A stretch of 64,000 nt of DNA, from positions 102,819-166,818 of the forward strand of contig JACRJB010000007.1 of NCBI GenBank assembly GCA_016215605.1, in the 5' to 3' direction. The position numbers and the translations under genes are program-made. Every line of letters begins with the position of its first letter. Within the stretch, counting starts at the first letter, position 1. Source of the DNA: Rhodopseudomonas palustris (GTDB taxonomy: Bacteria > Pseudomonadota > Alphaproteobacteria > Rhizobiales > Xanthobacteraceae). The notes under the pieces are model-generated. The model ran no database searches and was not told the origin of the DNA. It was given only the letters and a program-made list of their open reading frames with translations. Of this stretch, positions 7,781-16,066 are shown in pieces.

Positions 7781-8897
7781 AGGTTTCCTTGGCAATCAGC
7801 AGACGCTGGATCTGGTTGGTCCCTTCCCAGATCTGCGTGATCTTGGAATCTCGCATCATCCGTTCGATGGGGTAGTCCTTGAGATAGCCGTAGCCGCCGT
7901 GCAATTGCACCGCGTCCGTTGAAACCGACATCGCGGCGTCGCTGCACAGCACTTTGGCGAGCGACGCATAGCGACGCGCGTCCGGATGATTCCGCAAGCG
8001 ATAATCCACAGCTTGATAGAGCACCGAGCGCGCCGCTTCGACCTTCAAGGCCATGTCGGCGATCATGACGCGCACCGCCTGGAATCGCGAGATGGTCTGA
8101 TCGAATTGGCGGCGCTCCTGGGTATATTTCAACGCCTCGTCGAGCGATCCCTGGGCGAGGCCGAGCGCATGGGCGGCGATCGTCAGCCGGGAGTTGTGCA
8201 GCATCTCGACGATGTATTCGCCGCCACGAGCCGGATCGCCGACCACGCGGCCGGCGGGCACGCGGCAGCCGTCGAGAATGACGTCTGCGGTCGGGCTGCC
8301 GCGCATGCCCATCTTGTCCTCGGCCTTGCCGAAACGAATCCCGGGATCGTCGCGGTGGATCATGAAGATGCCGAAGGTCTTTTCGCCGGTCCGGGCGAAG
8401 ATCAGATACCAGTCGGCCCACCCCGCATTGGTGATGAACCGCTTGGTGCCGTCCAGTACCCAATCGGTGCCGTCGGACTTGGCGCTGGTGCGGGCGCCCA
8501 TCAGGTTGGATCCGCCTTGCGGCTCGGTCAGGCCCCATGCGCCCCGCATTTCACCGCGGCAGATCGGCGGCAGCACGAGCTCCTGGATCTCGGGAGATCC
8601 GTATTTCACGATCCCCTCGAGAACCCAACCGCTGGTAATGGTGAGGGACGCCGAGGCGCAGCCGCGGGCGAGTTCCTCGGTGGTGATCACCTGGGCAAAC
8701 AGGTCGCCGTCCGATCCTCCCAGCCTCTCCGGAAACGGCAAGCCGGGAAGGCCGAGCGACAGCGCGGCGGTGATCGCCTCGATCGGCGGTCGCCCCTCAC
8801 GGTCGACCGCGGCGGCGTGCGGCGCCACATCACGCTCGACGAAGCGTCGAAGATTGTTGCGAAAGTCCTGGTAGTTGCCTTCTTCTGCGAGGCGCAT
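7767..8897 (-). CDS. acyl-CoA dehydrogenase (module A)
   Basis: An FAD-dependent acyl-CoA dehydrogenase of 376 residues that makes the 2,3-double bond in an acyl-CoA and passes electrons to ETF. Features: N-terminal helical domain, the FAD/substrate segment WGLTEPQGGSNLMG, KRFITNAGWADWYLIFA in the beta domain, the RRQFDQTISRFQAVR helix, and the catalytic base Glu358 in IWEGTNQIQRL. Length is normal for the short-/branched-chain group. It lies 30 bp after the CoA-transferase gene and overlaps the TetR gene. Confidence 0.9.
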   Translation of the reverse strand: MRLAEEGNYQDFRNNLRRFVERDVAPHAAAVDREGRPPIEAITAALSLGLPGLPFPERLGGSDGDLFAQVITTEELARGCASASLTITSGWVLEGIVKYGSPEIQELVLPPICRGEMRGAWGLTEPQGGSNLMGARTSAKSDGTDWVLDGTKRFITNAGWADWYLIFARTGEKTFGIFMIHRDDPGIRFGKAEDKMGMRGSPTADVILDGCRVPAGRVVGDPARGGEYIVEMLHNSRLTIAAHALGLAQGSLDEALKYTQERRQFDQTISRFQAVRVMIADMALKVEAARSVLYQAVDYRLRNHPDARRYASLAKVLCSDAAMSVSTDAVQLHGGYGYLKDYPIERMMRDSKITQIWEGTNQIQRLLIAKETYASC

Positions 8898-8927
8898 GTC
8901 GTGTCTCCCTAGGTTTTATTAGAAGGG

Positions 8928-10085
8928 TCAGCCGTTGAACGCCGGGGGCCAGCCGAGCCCGATTTCGCGGCCGCGTTCATCGGCTGGGCTCGCTGCCGCG
9001 ATCTGCGCGGCGCCGAGGCCGAGCGCTTCGAGGACCTCGACGCTGCGGTCGCTGGTATCGTTGGGGCAGGGTGCAATCGGCGTGCGGCTGAAGCGGGGAA
9101 TTGCCGGCACCACGAACCGGCCGTCCTGCTGCTCGCCGCGCGTGCGGATCTGCGGGTCGTCCCACACCTCGTGCGGCAGCAGCACCGGCGTCACGCAGGC
9201 CTGCTTGCCTTCGAACAATGCCGCCCACGCATCGCGCGGCTGCGATCGGAAGGCGGCGTCGAGTTGCCGCTCGATCTCGGGCCAGGTGCGGCGATCCATG
9301 TGGTCGGGCAGGGCGCCGAGGTCCAGCGTTGTCCACAGCGCAGCGAAGAATTGCGGCTCGAGCGAGCCGACCGCGACGTGGCCGCCGTCGGCGCATTCGT
9401 AGCAACGATAGAACGGCGCATTTCCGGCGATCAGTCCGTCGCCGCGTCCCGGCATCGCTTCGGTACGCCACACCGGGAAGTGCATCGCGATCAGCGACAG
9501 GCAGCCGTCGACCATGGCGGCATCGATTCGCTGGCCCAGGCCGGTGCGCGACCGCTCGTGAAGCGCCGCCAGAATGCCGATCACTGCCAGCATGCCGCCG
9601 CCGGCCATGTCGGCGATGGCGTTCAGCGGCAGCGTCGGCGGTCGGTCGACCGGCCCGATCGAACCGAGCACGCCGGTGTAGGCGAGGTAGTTGATATCAT
9701 GGCCCGCTTCCTGCGCGCGCGGCCCGTCCTGGCCGTATCCGGTGAGCGAGCAGTAGATCAGTCCGGGATTGGTCGACGACAGCGCCTCGTAGCCGGCGCC
9801 GAGCCGATCGGCAACGCCGGGGCGAAAGCCTTCGAGGACGACGTCCGCGGTCGCTGCGAGCCGTTGCAGAGCGTCGCGGCCCTCGGGCGACTTCAGATCG
9901 AGCGTGATGAACGTCTTGCCGCGGGCAAACGTCGATACGGGCGGACCGGCGCGTCCGCCACCGACGACGATGACCTCCGCGCCGAGATCGGACAACAGCA
10001 TCGTGCCGTAGGGGCCCGGCGCCAACCGGGTGAGATCGACGATGCGAATGCCCGTCAGCGGGCGTTTGGACTGTGTAGCTGTCAT
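8928..10085 (-). CDS. CaiB/BaiF CoA-transferase, alpha-methylacyl-CoA racemase type
   Basis: A family III CoA-transferase fold protein of 385 residues. The motif GHDINYLAYTGVLG (His129-Asp130) is the signature of the alpha-methylacyl-CoA racemase branch, in which His and Asp act as the acid/base pair. Other family segments are RIVDLTRLAPGPYGTMLLSDLGAEV and LDLKSPEGR. It could therefore epimerise 2-methyl-branched acyl-CoA rather than transfer CoA. The ATG at 10085 has AAGGAAGG just upstream, better than the in-frame GTG at 10106. It is the first gene of the leftward operon of module A. Confidence 0.85.
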   Translation of the reverse strand: MTATQSKRPLTGIRIVDLTRLAPGPYGTMLLSDLGAEVIVVGGGRAGPPVSTFARGKTFITLDLKSPEGRDALQRLAATADVVLEGFRPGVADRLGAGYEALSSTNPGLIYCSLTGYGQDGPRAQEAGHDINYLAYTGVLGSIGPVDRPPTLPLNAIADMAGGGMLAVIGILAALHERSRTGLGQRIDAAMVDGCLSLIAMHFPVWRTEAMPGRGDGLIAGNAPFYRCYECADGGHVAVGSLEPQFFAALWTTLDLGALPDHMDRRTWPEIERQLDAAFRSQPRDAWAALFEGKQACVTPVLLPHEVWDDPQIRTRGEQQDGRFVVPAIPRFSRTPIAPCPNDTSDRSVEVLEALGLGAAQIAAASPADERGREIGLGWPPAFNG

Positions 10086-10462
10086 GGCCTTCCTTGTTGT
10101 TCCCACTCGGTTGTCCCGCCCGACCGATCGCTTTCGTGCGCGAGGTGCCGGATGCCTCTTGCGTCAGCCCGCCGCCGCCTATACGATCGCTTCAACAAAA
10201 CATACCGGCTGGATAGTATGGGCCGGAGGCGAGGAAAGACGCAAGAGGAGTTCGGCAGCGATATGACTGCTCAATTCAATGCACATGATCTTTGCGCCCG
10301 CAGGGGAATGGCGCTGCACCGGCTCGCTGGGCAGTGCCGCGCCGCCGCTCGCGCAGCGCAATTGCGACGACTGCCGGGTCGTGGGCGTGCCGTGGCGCCG
10401 TTCGGGATGCCGAGGGCGTCGGTTCGTTTCCTTGAATGTGGCTGGAATGCAGGAGCTGTGTT
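10086..10462. promoter_or_regulatory. divergent promoter region of module A
   Basis: A 377-bp gene-free stretch between the leftward CaiB-ACAD-TetR operon and the rightward glycosidase-transport-catabolic operon. It contains an AT-richer patch around 10180-10225 carrying a palindrome-like element at 10201-10220. Nothing coding is convincing here. By position it should hold the promoters of both operons and the operator for the module A TetR protein. Confidence 0.55.
10201..10220. promoter_or_regulatory. possible TetR operator, module A
   Basis: CATACCGGCTGGATAGTATG has matching outer arms CATAC/GTATG around a 10-bp imperfect centre. Its size and location between divergent operons suit a TetR-family operator. 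The symmetry is only partial, so the assignment is tentative. Confidence 0.35.
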
Positions 10463-11494
10463 GTGAGTGCGATTGATCTCGACATGTTGGTGAAGAAAGT
10501 GACCGATTACATCCTGGCTCATCCTTACGAGCGGGATGTCTGGGAGAAGGCGCCTGCGATCACCGGCATCCTGCGCTGGAACGACGACAAGGCGATCGCC
10601 GTCGCCAAGGCGTGGGTCGATCGCGCCGTCGATATGCAGTCGAGCCGCGGTTATCTCAGCTACGACGAGCGCATCGAATTGGCGAAGGGGCACGTCGAGG
10701 TGTTCTCGCCGACGGCGGCGCTGTCGTCTGCGCTGGGGTATTGCGTGCTCGCCTTCCACGAACGCGCTGCGGAGCCGCGCCTGCTCGAGGCTGCGCATTT
10801 GCAGGCCAAGGCGATGCTCGCCGCGCCGCGCACCCGCGGCGGTGGCTTCTGGGTCCGCGACGAAGGACCCGAACTGTGGATCGACTTCATCTACCTGATG
10901 TGTCCGTTTCTCGCGCGCCTCGGCCGCCTGACGGGAGACGACAAGCTCATCGACGAGGCGCTGCTGCAGGTCGAGGTCTACGTGCATCATCTCGTCGACA
11001 AGGACGAGAACCTGGCGCGTCACGCCTGGCGCGAAACGCCGAACAGCTTCCTGCAATCGACCTTCTGGTGCCGCGGCAACGGCTGGCTGACCTGCTGTCT
11101 GGTCGATCTGTTGGCCGAGATCGGAGATCATCCCAAGGCGGAGTCGCTGCGCGAACTCGGTCGGCGCGTGTTCGCGGCCATCGCGGCGCATCAGGATCGC
11201 AGCGGCTTCTTCCGAAACATCCTCGACGACACCCACTCCAAATTCGAGGCCTCGGGCACGCTGATGTTCGCCTACAGCGCGGCGCGGGCGGTGCGGATGG
11301 GGTGGCTCGACGCCAAACTCCTGGACAATGCCGAACGCGCGTTCCGCATCGTCGCAGGCTCGGTGGAGCCCGACGGCGCTGTGCCCGGCGTGCAGGTGCC
11401 GCCCGGCGGGCCCGGCGTTCCGTTCGCCACGGCGCTGTACGGCCAGGGCTTCTTCCTGCAGGCGGCGGCCGAACTCAAGGAACGTCTCGCCTGA
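10463..11494 (+). CDS. glycoside hydrolase family 88/105-like protein
   Basis: A 343-residue (alpha/alpha)6-barrel protein resembling the YteR/unsaturated glucuronyl hydrolase group, which adds water to the 4,5-double bond of unsaturated uronyl sugars. The candidate catalytic Asp is in ELWIDFIYLMCPFLARLG (about residue 140). The WCRGNGWL motif (Arg about 204), which lines the sugar pocket in this family, is also present. There is no signal peptide, so it is cytoplasmic. I chose the GTG at 10463 because AGGAG lies 7 bases upstream; an in-frame ATG at 10436 has none. It leads the transport operon, which is odd among CoA genes; the true substrate may not be a pectin fragment. Confidence 0.75.
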   Translation: MSAIDLDMLVKKVTDYILAHPYERDVWEKAPAITGILRWNDDKAIAVAKAWVDRAVDMQSSRGYLSYDERIELAKGHVEVFSPTAALSSALGYCVLAFHERAAEPRLLEAAHLQAKAMLAAPRTRGGGFWVRDEGPELWIDFIYLMCPFLARLGRLTGDDKLIDEALLQVEVYVHHLVDKDENLARHAWRETPNSFLQSTFWCRGNGWLTCCLVDLLAEIGDHPKAESLRELGRRVFAAIAAHQDRSGFFRNILDDTHSKFEASGTLMFAYSAARAVRMGWLDAKLLDNAERAFRIVAGSVEPDGAVPGVQVPPGGPGVPFATALYGQGFFLQAAAELKERLA

Positions 11495-11538
11495 TCGGGC
11501 GAGGCGGCGATCTGCAACAGCAGTGGGCGGAGAGGCAC

Positions 11539-12390
11539 GTGTATCTCGAAATTGTGGCTAACGGACTCTTCCTCGGCGCGATCTACGCGCTGTTCGCTGT
11601 GCCGATGAGCGTGGTCTGGGTGACGACCGACGTGATCGACGTGTCGATCGGCGCCTACGCGGTCCTCGCCGGCGTCGTCGCGGCGGTGTTCGGTCTGCCC
11701 TATGGCGGACTGCTCGGCATCGCCGCTGCGATGGCGCTGGGCGCGGTGACGGGGGCGATCTTCCTCGGCTTCCACGCCCTGCGCACCATGAAGGACGCGA
11801 TGCCGATCGTGCTGGCGACTTTTGCGCTGCTGCTGTTCGTCGAGTCGGCGCTGCTCGTCGCCGTCGGGACCGACAACCAGTTCGTCGAGCGCGTCCCCGG
11901 CATCTGGCTGATCGGCGATTCCGTGATCGGCCGGCAGGGGCTGTTCAATCTCGCCTGCAGCGTGGTGCTGATGCTCGCGCTGACCGCGGTGCTGAAGTGG
12001 TCGCCTGCGGGTCTGCGGATGAAGGCCTGCGCCATCTCGGCCAAGAACGCGTCGCTCGCCGGCATCCCCGTCAAACGTACGCAATTCCTCACCTTCGTGC
12101 TCTGCGCCGGCATCGCCGGCAGCGGCGGCGTGCTCGCCTCAATGTCGATCGGCATGACCTATGCGAGCGCCTTCACCTTCACCACCATCGCGTTCGGCAG
12201 CGCTGTGGTGCTCGGCCGCCGCGGTCCACTGCCGGCGTTTCTCGGTGGACTGCTGATCGGTCTTGCGGAGTCGGTCAGCGAAGCCTTCCTGCCGAACGGC
12301 TGGGCGCCCGCGGTGCCGGCGGTTCTCATCATCGTGGTGCTTGCGTCGGGCCGGATGCCGACCGCCGCGTTCTCGGGAGCGCGGCCATGA
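11539..12390 (+). CDS. branched-chain amino acid-type ABC permease LivH (module A)
   Basis: A 283-residue inner-membrane permease of the LivH type with about eight transmembrane helices. Family segments are LFLGAIYALFAVPMSVVW near the start and SIGMTYASAFTFTTIAFGSA followed by FLGGLLIGLAES near the end. The start is a GTG preceded by GGAGAGG. It lies 44 bp after the glycosidase gene and overlaps the next permease gene by 4 bp (ATGA), so the two are translationally coupled. These systems import amino acids, but in catabolic clusters they often carry aromatic or other carboxylates. Confidence 0.9.
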   Translation: MYLEIVANGLFLGAIYALFAVPMSVVWVTTDVIDVSIGAYAVLAGVVAAVFGLPYGGLLGIAAAMALGAVTGAIFLGFHALRTMKDAMPIVLATFALLLFVESALLVAVGTDNQFVERVPGIWLIGDSVIGRQGLFNLACSVVLMLALTAVLKWSPAGLRMKACAISAKNASLAGIPVKRTQFLTFVLCAGIAGSGGVLASMSIGMTYASAFTFTTIAFGSAVVLGRRGPLPAFLGGLLIGLAESVSEAFLPNGWAPAVPAVLIIVVLASGRMPTAAFSGARP

Positions 12391-13379
12391 CCGGCTATTC
12401 GAAATGGCTCGGCAGCGTCGGTCTGTTGATCGCTGCGATCGCGGGCGTGACCCTGCTCGGTGAGTTTCGGCCGTCGGTGTATTCGACGTCGACCACGATC
12501 GGCATCTTCGCCTTGCTGGCACTGCCGCTGGGTCTGCTCTATGGTCAGGGCGGCACCGTGTCGCTGGCGCAGGGCGCGTTCGCGGCGATCGGCGCCTATA
12601 CGACCGCGATCATCACCACGCGTTTCGGGCTGTCGCCGCTGACGTCGCTGCTTCCCGCGGTGGTGCTGCCGGCGCTGATCGCCTTCATCATCGCCAAGCC
12701 GATCCTGCGGCTGCCCGAACTGTCTTTGGCGCTCGTGACGCTGTCGATCGGCACGGTGGTCGAGGTCGCTTTGCAGCGCGGCGGCGATCTGACCGGAAGC
12801 TTCAACGGCATCAACGGCATTCCGGCGTTGCCGTTCGTGGGCACGTCGCGGATCCGCGCCCACTTCGTCGTCTGGACGGTCGTCGTGCTGCTGGTGATCG
12901 GCTACGTCAACTACATGTCGAGCCTGCGTGGGCGGGCGCTGAATGCGATCCGCACGGATCATCTCCTGGCCCAGGCCATGGGTGTGAACGTCGCGCTCGA
13001 TCTGTCGCTGCTGTTCGCGATCACCGCGGGCCTCGCCGGCCTCGGCGGCTGGTTCTACGCCCACACGCTCGGCTACGTCGCGCCCGACTCTCTGTCGATC
13101 GCGCTGTCGGCGAACGTGTTGTTCATGGTGGTGCTGGGCGGTCGCAAATCGGTGCTCGGACCGATCATCGGTGCGGCGATCTTCACGCTCGCCAGCGACT
13201 TCCTGCCGGGTACCGAAAGTCAGGGCATGTTCTTCGGCGGCATCCTCATTCTCGTCCTGCTGTTCTCGCCGGACGGGTTGATGACGCTGGTGCCGCGACG
13301 CTGGCGGCAGCGCTCCACATCGGTGGCGGCATTGTCGGCGAAGCCAAATCCCGTCGTGCCATCGGGAGCGGTGCAATGA
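12387..13379 (+). CDS. branched-chain amino acid-type ABC permease LivM (module A)
   Basis: A 330-residue second permease with about nine membrane helices. LivM hallmarks are LALPLGLLYGQGGTVSLAQGAFAAIGAYTTA and the EAA-like loop RGRALNAIRTDHLLAQAMGVNV. The C-terminal tail after RRWRQRS is cytoplasmic and Ala/Pro-rich. It starts at the ATGA overlap with LivH and ends in another ATGA overlap with the ATPase gene. It pairs with LivH to form the translocation channel. Confidence 0.9.
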   Translation: MTGYSKWLGSVGLLIAAIAGVTLLGEFRPSVYSTSTTIGIFALLALPLGLLYGQGGTVSLAQGAFAAIGAYTTAIITTRFGLSPLTSLLPAVVLPALIAFIIAKPILRLPELSLALVTLSIGTVVEVALQRGGDLTGSFNGINGIPALPFVGTSRIRAHFVVWTVVVLLVIGYVNYMSSLRGRALNAIRTDHLLAQAMGVNVALDLSLLFAITAGLAGLGGWFYAHTLGYVAPDSLSIALSANVLFMVVLGGRKSVLGPIIGAAIFTLASDFLPGTESQGMFFGGILILVLLFSPDGLMTLVPRRWRQRSTSVAALSAKPNPVVPSGAVQ

Positions 13380-14143
13380 GTTTGGAAGCCCACAACATCA
13401 GCATCGCGTTCGGCGGCCTGAAGGTGCTGAAGGACGTCAGCGTCGCGGTCCAGCCCGGCGTGATCACCGGTCTGGTCGGCCCCAACGGGGCCGGCAAGAC
13501 GACGCTGTTCAATTGCCTGACGGGAGTCGCGCAGCCGCAGCAGGGCGTGGTGCGGCTCGATGGCGAGGACATCTCGGTCTATCCGCTGTACAGGCGGATC
13601 CAGCTCGGTGTGTCGCGCACCTTCCAGACGCCGCGGCTCGACCTCGACGCCAGCGTGCTCGATGCGGTGATGATGGGGTTCTACAGCCGCAACAAGCCGT
13701 CGCTGTTCGGCGCTGCGGTGTCGCTGCCGTCGCGCCGCAGGCTGGAACGGCAACTACGTGCCCAGGCCGAACGCCTGATCCTGCAGTTCGAACTCACCGC
13801 CGATCCGTACCAGCGCTCCGGTGCGTTGTCGCTCGGACGGCTGCGATTGCTCGAGGTCGCGCGCGCGATCGCCAGCAGCCCGAAATATCTGTTGCTGGAC
13901 GAGCCGGCAGCCGGCGTCGACGAGCACGATCGCGCGCTGCTGGCCAAGGCCATCCGTCGTGCGGCCGGCGATGAGATCGGCGTCCTGCTCGTCGAGCACA
14001 ATGTCGGCTTCATCGCCGAACTCAGCGACCACATGGTGGCGATGGTTCGCGGTGAAATCGTCGCCGCAGGAAAGCCGCATGACGTCGTTCGCGACGAGCA
14101 GGTCGTCACCGCCTATCTTGGAGGTCATCGTGTCGCGGCTTGA
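13376..14143 (+). CDS. ABC transporter ATP-binding protein LivG (module A)
   Basis: A 255-residue ATPase of the importer. Walker A is GPNGAGKTT, the Q-loop follows in RTFQTPRLD, Walker B is YLLLDEPAAG, and the H-loop is VEHNVGFI. The signature motif is atypical: LSLGRLRLLEVARA replaces the usual SYGQQRRLEIARA, so the conserved Gln is Arg-Leu. The same deviation occurs in the module B paralogue, which suggests a distinct subfamily rather than decay. Overlaps: 4 bp with LivM and 14 bp with LivF. Confidence 0.9.
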   Translation: MSLEAHNISIAFGGLKVLKDVSVAVQPGVITGLVGPNGAGKTTLFNCLTGVAQPQQGVVRLDGEDISVYPLYRRIQLGVSRTFQTPRLDLDASVLDAVMMGFYSRNKPSLFGAAVSLPSRRRLERQLRAQAERLILQFELTADPYQRSGALSLGRLRLLEVARAIASSPKYLLLDEPAAGVDEHDRALLAKAIRRAAGDEIGVLLVEHNVGFIAELSDHMVAMVRGEIVAAGKPHDVVRDEQVVTAYLGGHRVAA

Positions 14144-14888
14144 TACGCAACCGACGCCCGCTGCCGCCACCGGCCTCGTTTGCGAGCGCATGAGCGCACG
14201 CTACGGCAGCCTGACGGTGTGCAACGGCATCAGCTTCTCGATCGCGCCCGGCGAATTGCTCGCCCTGATCGGGCCGAACGGCGCCGGAAAGACCAGCCTG
14301 GTCGGCGCGCTCAACGGCACCGTCAACGGCAGCGGCGAAGTCACGCTCGACGGCCGCCGCATCGATGCTTTGCCGTCGTGGCGGCGCGTCGGCATCGGCC
14401 TGACCACGGTGCCGGATGGCCGAGGTCTGTTTCCGTCGCTCACCGTATCGGACAATCTACGCCTCGGCGCATTGCTGACCGAAAAGAGCAGGCGCGACGA
14501 GGCGCTGACCGGTGCACTCGATCTGTTTCCCTTTCTCAAGGCGCGATGGGGAGATGCGGCGGGCGCATTGAGCGGAGGCCAGCAGCAGATGCTGGCGATC
14601 GCCAAATGTCTGGCCAGCAGTCCGCGCGTGCTGATGCTCGACGAGCCGACCCAGGGGCTGGCGCCGATCATCGTCGACGAACTCGCGGAAGTCCTGCGCA
14701 CGCTTTGCAAGCGCGGCCTGCCGATCCTGCTCGTCGAGCAGAACCATCATCTGGTGGAGACGGTTGCCGACCGCTTCATCGTGCTGGTGGGAGGAAAGGT
14801 CGTGCTCGAAGGCGGCCAGGCCGATCTCGCCGACCGCGACCGCATCGCCAACCTGTATTTGCAGCGCTCGGCTGCAGCCATCCATTGA
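14130..14888 (+). CDS. ABC transporter ATP-binding protein LivF (module A)
   Basis: A 252-residue ATPase. Walker A GPNGAGKTS, canonical signature LSGGQQQMLAIAKCL, Walker B VLMLDEPTQGLAP and H-loop VEQNHHLVE are all intact. The LivF-type VPDGRGLFPSLTV segment is present. The start is a GTG at 14130 with GGAGGT 5 bases upstream, inside the end of LivG. The N-terminal 15 residues are an extra Thr/Pro/Ala-rich extension. Confidence 0.9.
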   Translation: MSRLDTQPTPAAATGLVCERMSARYGSLTVCNGISFSIAPGELLALIGPNGAGKTSLVGALNGTVNGSGEVTLDGRRIDALPSWRRVGIGLTTVPDGRGLFPSLTVSDNLRLGALLTEKSRRDEALTGALDLFPFLKARWGDAAGALSGGQQQMLAIAKCLASSPRVLMLDEPTQGLAPIIVDELAEVLRTLCKRGLPILLVEQNHHLVETVADRFIVLVGGKVVLEGGQADLADRDRIANLYLQRSAAAIH

Positions 14889-14902
14889 TCGAGGGAGCAA
14901 CA

Positions 14903-16066
14903 ATGACGAACACCAACCGGATCACCCGCAGAACCGCGCTGGCGCTCGGTCTCGCCGCCACGCTCGCGATGCCGACGCACCTGCGCGCTGCCGCGCCGAG
15001 CGGGGAGCCGCTGCGCATCGCCGTGTTGCTTGCGCTGTCGGGACCTGCGGCTGCTTACGGGGCCGACGAGCGTGCGGCGATCGAAGCCGTCGTTCAGCGC
15101 GCCAACGCCGATGGCGGCATCAACGGCAGGCCGATCGAACTGATCGTCCGCGACACCAAGACCAATCCCACCGAGGCGGCGCGCCTCGCCAACCAGGTCA
15201 TCCTCGACGACAAGGTGATCGCGATCATCGGCGCGACTACCGGCTCCGAGACGCTGGCGTTTGCCGACCTCGCCATGCGTTCGAAAGTGCCGGTGTTCCC
15301 CATGGTGGGGACGCAGTCCGTCACCGACCCCAAGGAAGCGTTCTCGAAGTGGATGTTTCGGATGTCGGTGCCGATTTCGACCGACCTGCCGGCGAGCCGC
15401 GATCGCATCATCGCCGACGGTCACAAACGTGTGGCCATCTTCTCCGAGGAGGACGCCTACGGCCAGCAGGCCTCCGCGCTGTTTGTGAGCATGGCGAAGG
15501 AGAAGGGCGGCCTGGAGGTCGTCGAGAACACGTCCGCGCCGAAGGCGGCCACCGACCTGACCGCTCAGGCGATCAAGATCCGTCGCGCTCAGCCGGATGC
15601 GATCTTCCTGGCGACGTCGAGCACCGGCTCCGCCGGCTCCTTCCTGCGCAAGCTGCAGGAGATCGGCGTGAACGTCCCGGTCTACGGCATGGCCGGGATC
15701 GTGCAAAAGCAGATCATCAAGAACGGCGGCAAGGGCGCAGAGAACCTGATTGCGCCCGCGCTGGTCAACCCCGACGAGCCGGGTCCGCTGACCGATCTGT
15801 TCGACCTGTTGAAGGACAATGGTGGCGTGGCCGGCTTCGGGGCGCTGCTCGGCGCCAACGCGGCAGCGACGGTCGTGCAGGCTCTCAAGGCCGGCGCGAC
15901 GGACGGGCCCTCGCTCCGCGACAAGGTCGAGACGATGGGCGCGATCAAGGGCTACGCCGCGGCTCCGATCCAGTTCTCGCCGACCGATCACGACAGTTGG
16001 GGCAAGGACACGCTGATCTTCGTCACCGTGCGCGACGGCAAATTCAAGAACCTGGGCGCGAAATGA
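14903..16066 (+). CDS. ABC transporter substrate-binding protein LivK type (module A)
   Basis: A 387-residue periplasmic binding protein (type I fold, Leu/Ile/Val-binding group). Its N-terminus has RITRRTALALGLAATLAM, a twin-arginine-like signal, with cleavage near LRAAA. Family segments are IAVLLALSGPAAAYGADERAAIE, the NPTEAARLANQVI helix and the hinge region EEDAYGQQASALFV. It determines substrate choice for the LivHMGF importer. A GGGAG ribosome site precedes the ATG, and the stop overlaps the next CoA-transferase gene. Confidence 0.88.
   Translation: MTNTNRITRRTALALGLAATLAMPTHLRAAAPSGEPLRIAVLLALSGPAAAYGADERAAIEAVVQRANADGGINGRPIELIVRDTKTNPTEAARLANQVILDDKVIAIIGATTGSETLAFADLAMRSKVPVFPMVGTQSVTDPKEAFSKWMFRMSVPISTDLPASRDRIIADGHKRVAIFSEEDAYGQQASALFVSMAKEKGGLEVVENTSAPKAATDLTAQAIKIRRAQPDAIFLATSSTGSAGSFLRKLQEIGVNVPVYGMAGIVQKQIIKNGGKGAENLIAPALVNPDEPGPLTDLFDLLKDNGGVAGFGALLGANAAATVVQALKAGATDGPSLRDKVETMGAIKGYAAAPIQFSPTDHDSWGKDTLIFVTVRDGKFKNLGAK

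Noticed and set aside
12159..13376. A 405-codon antisense frame across livM
   Set aside because: Extremely Arg/Gln/Asp-rich with no motif; it mirrors the hydrophobic codons of the permease.
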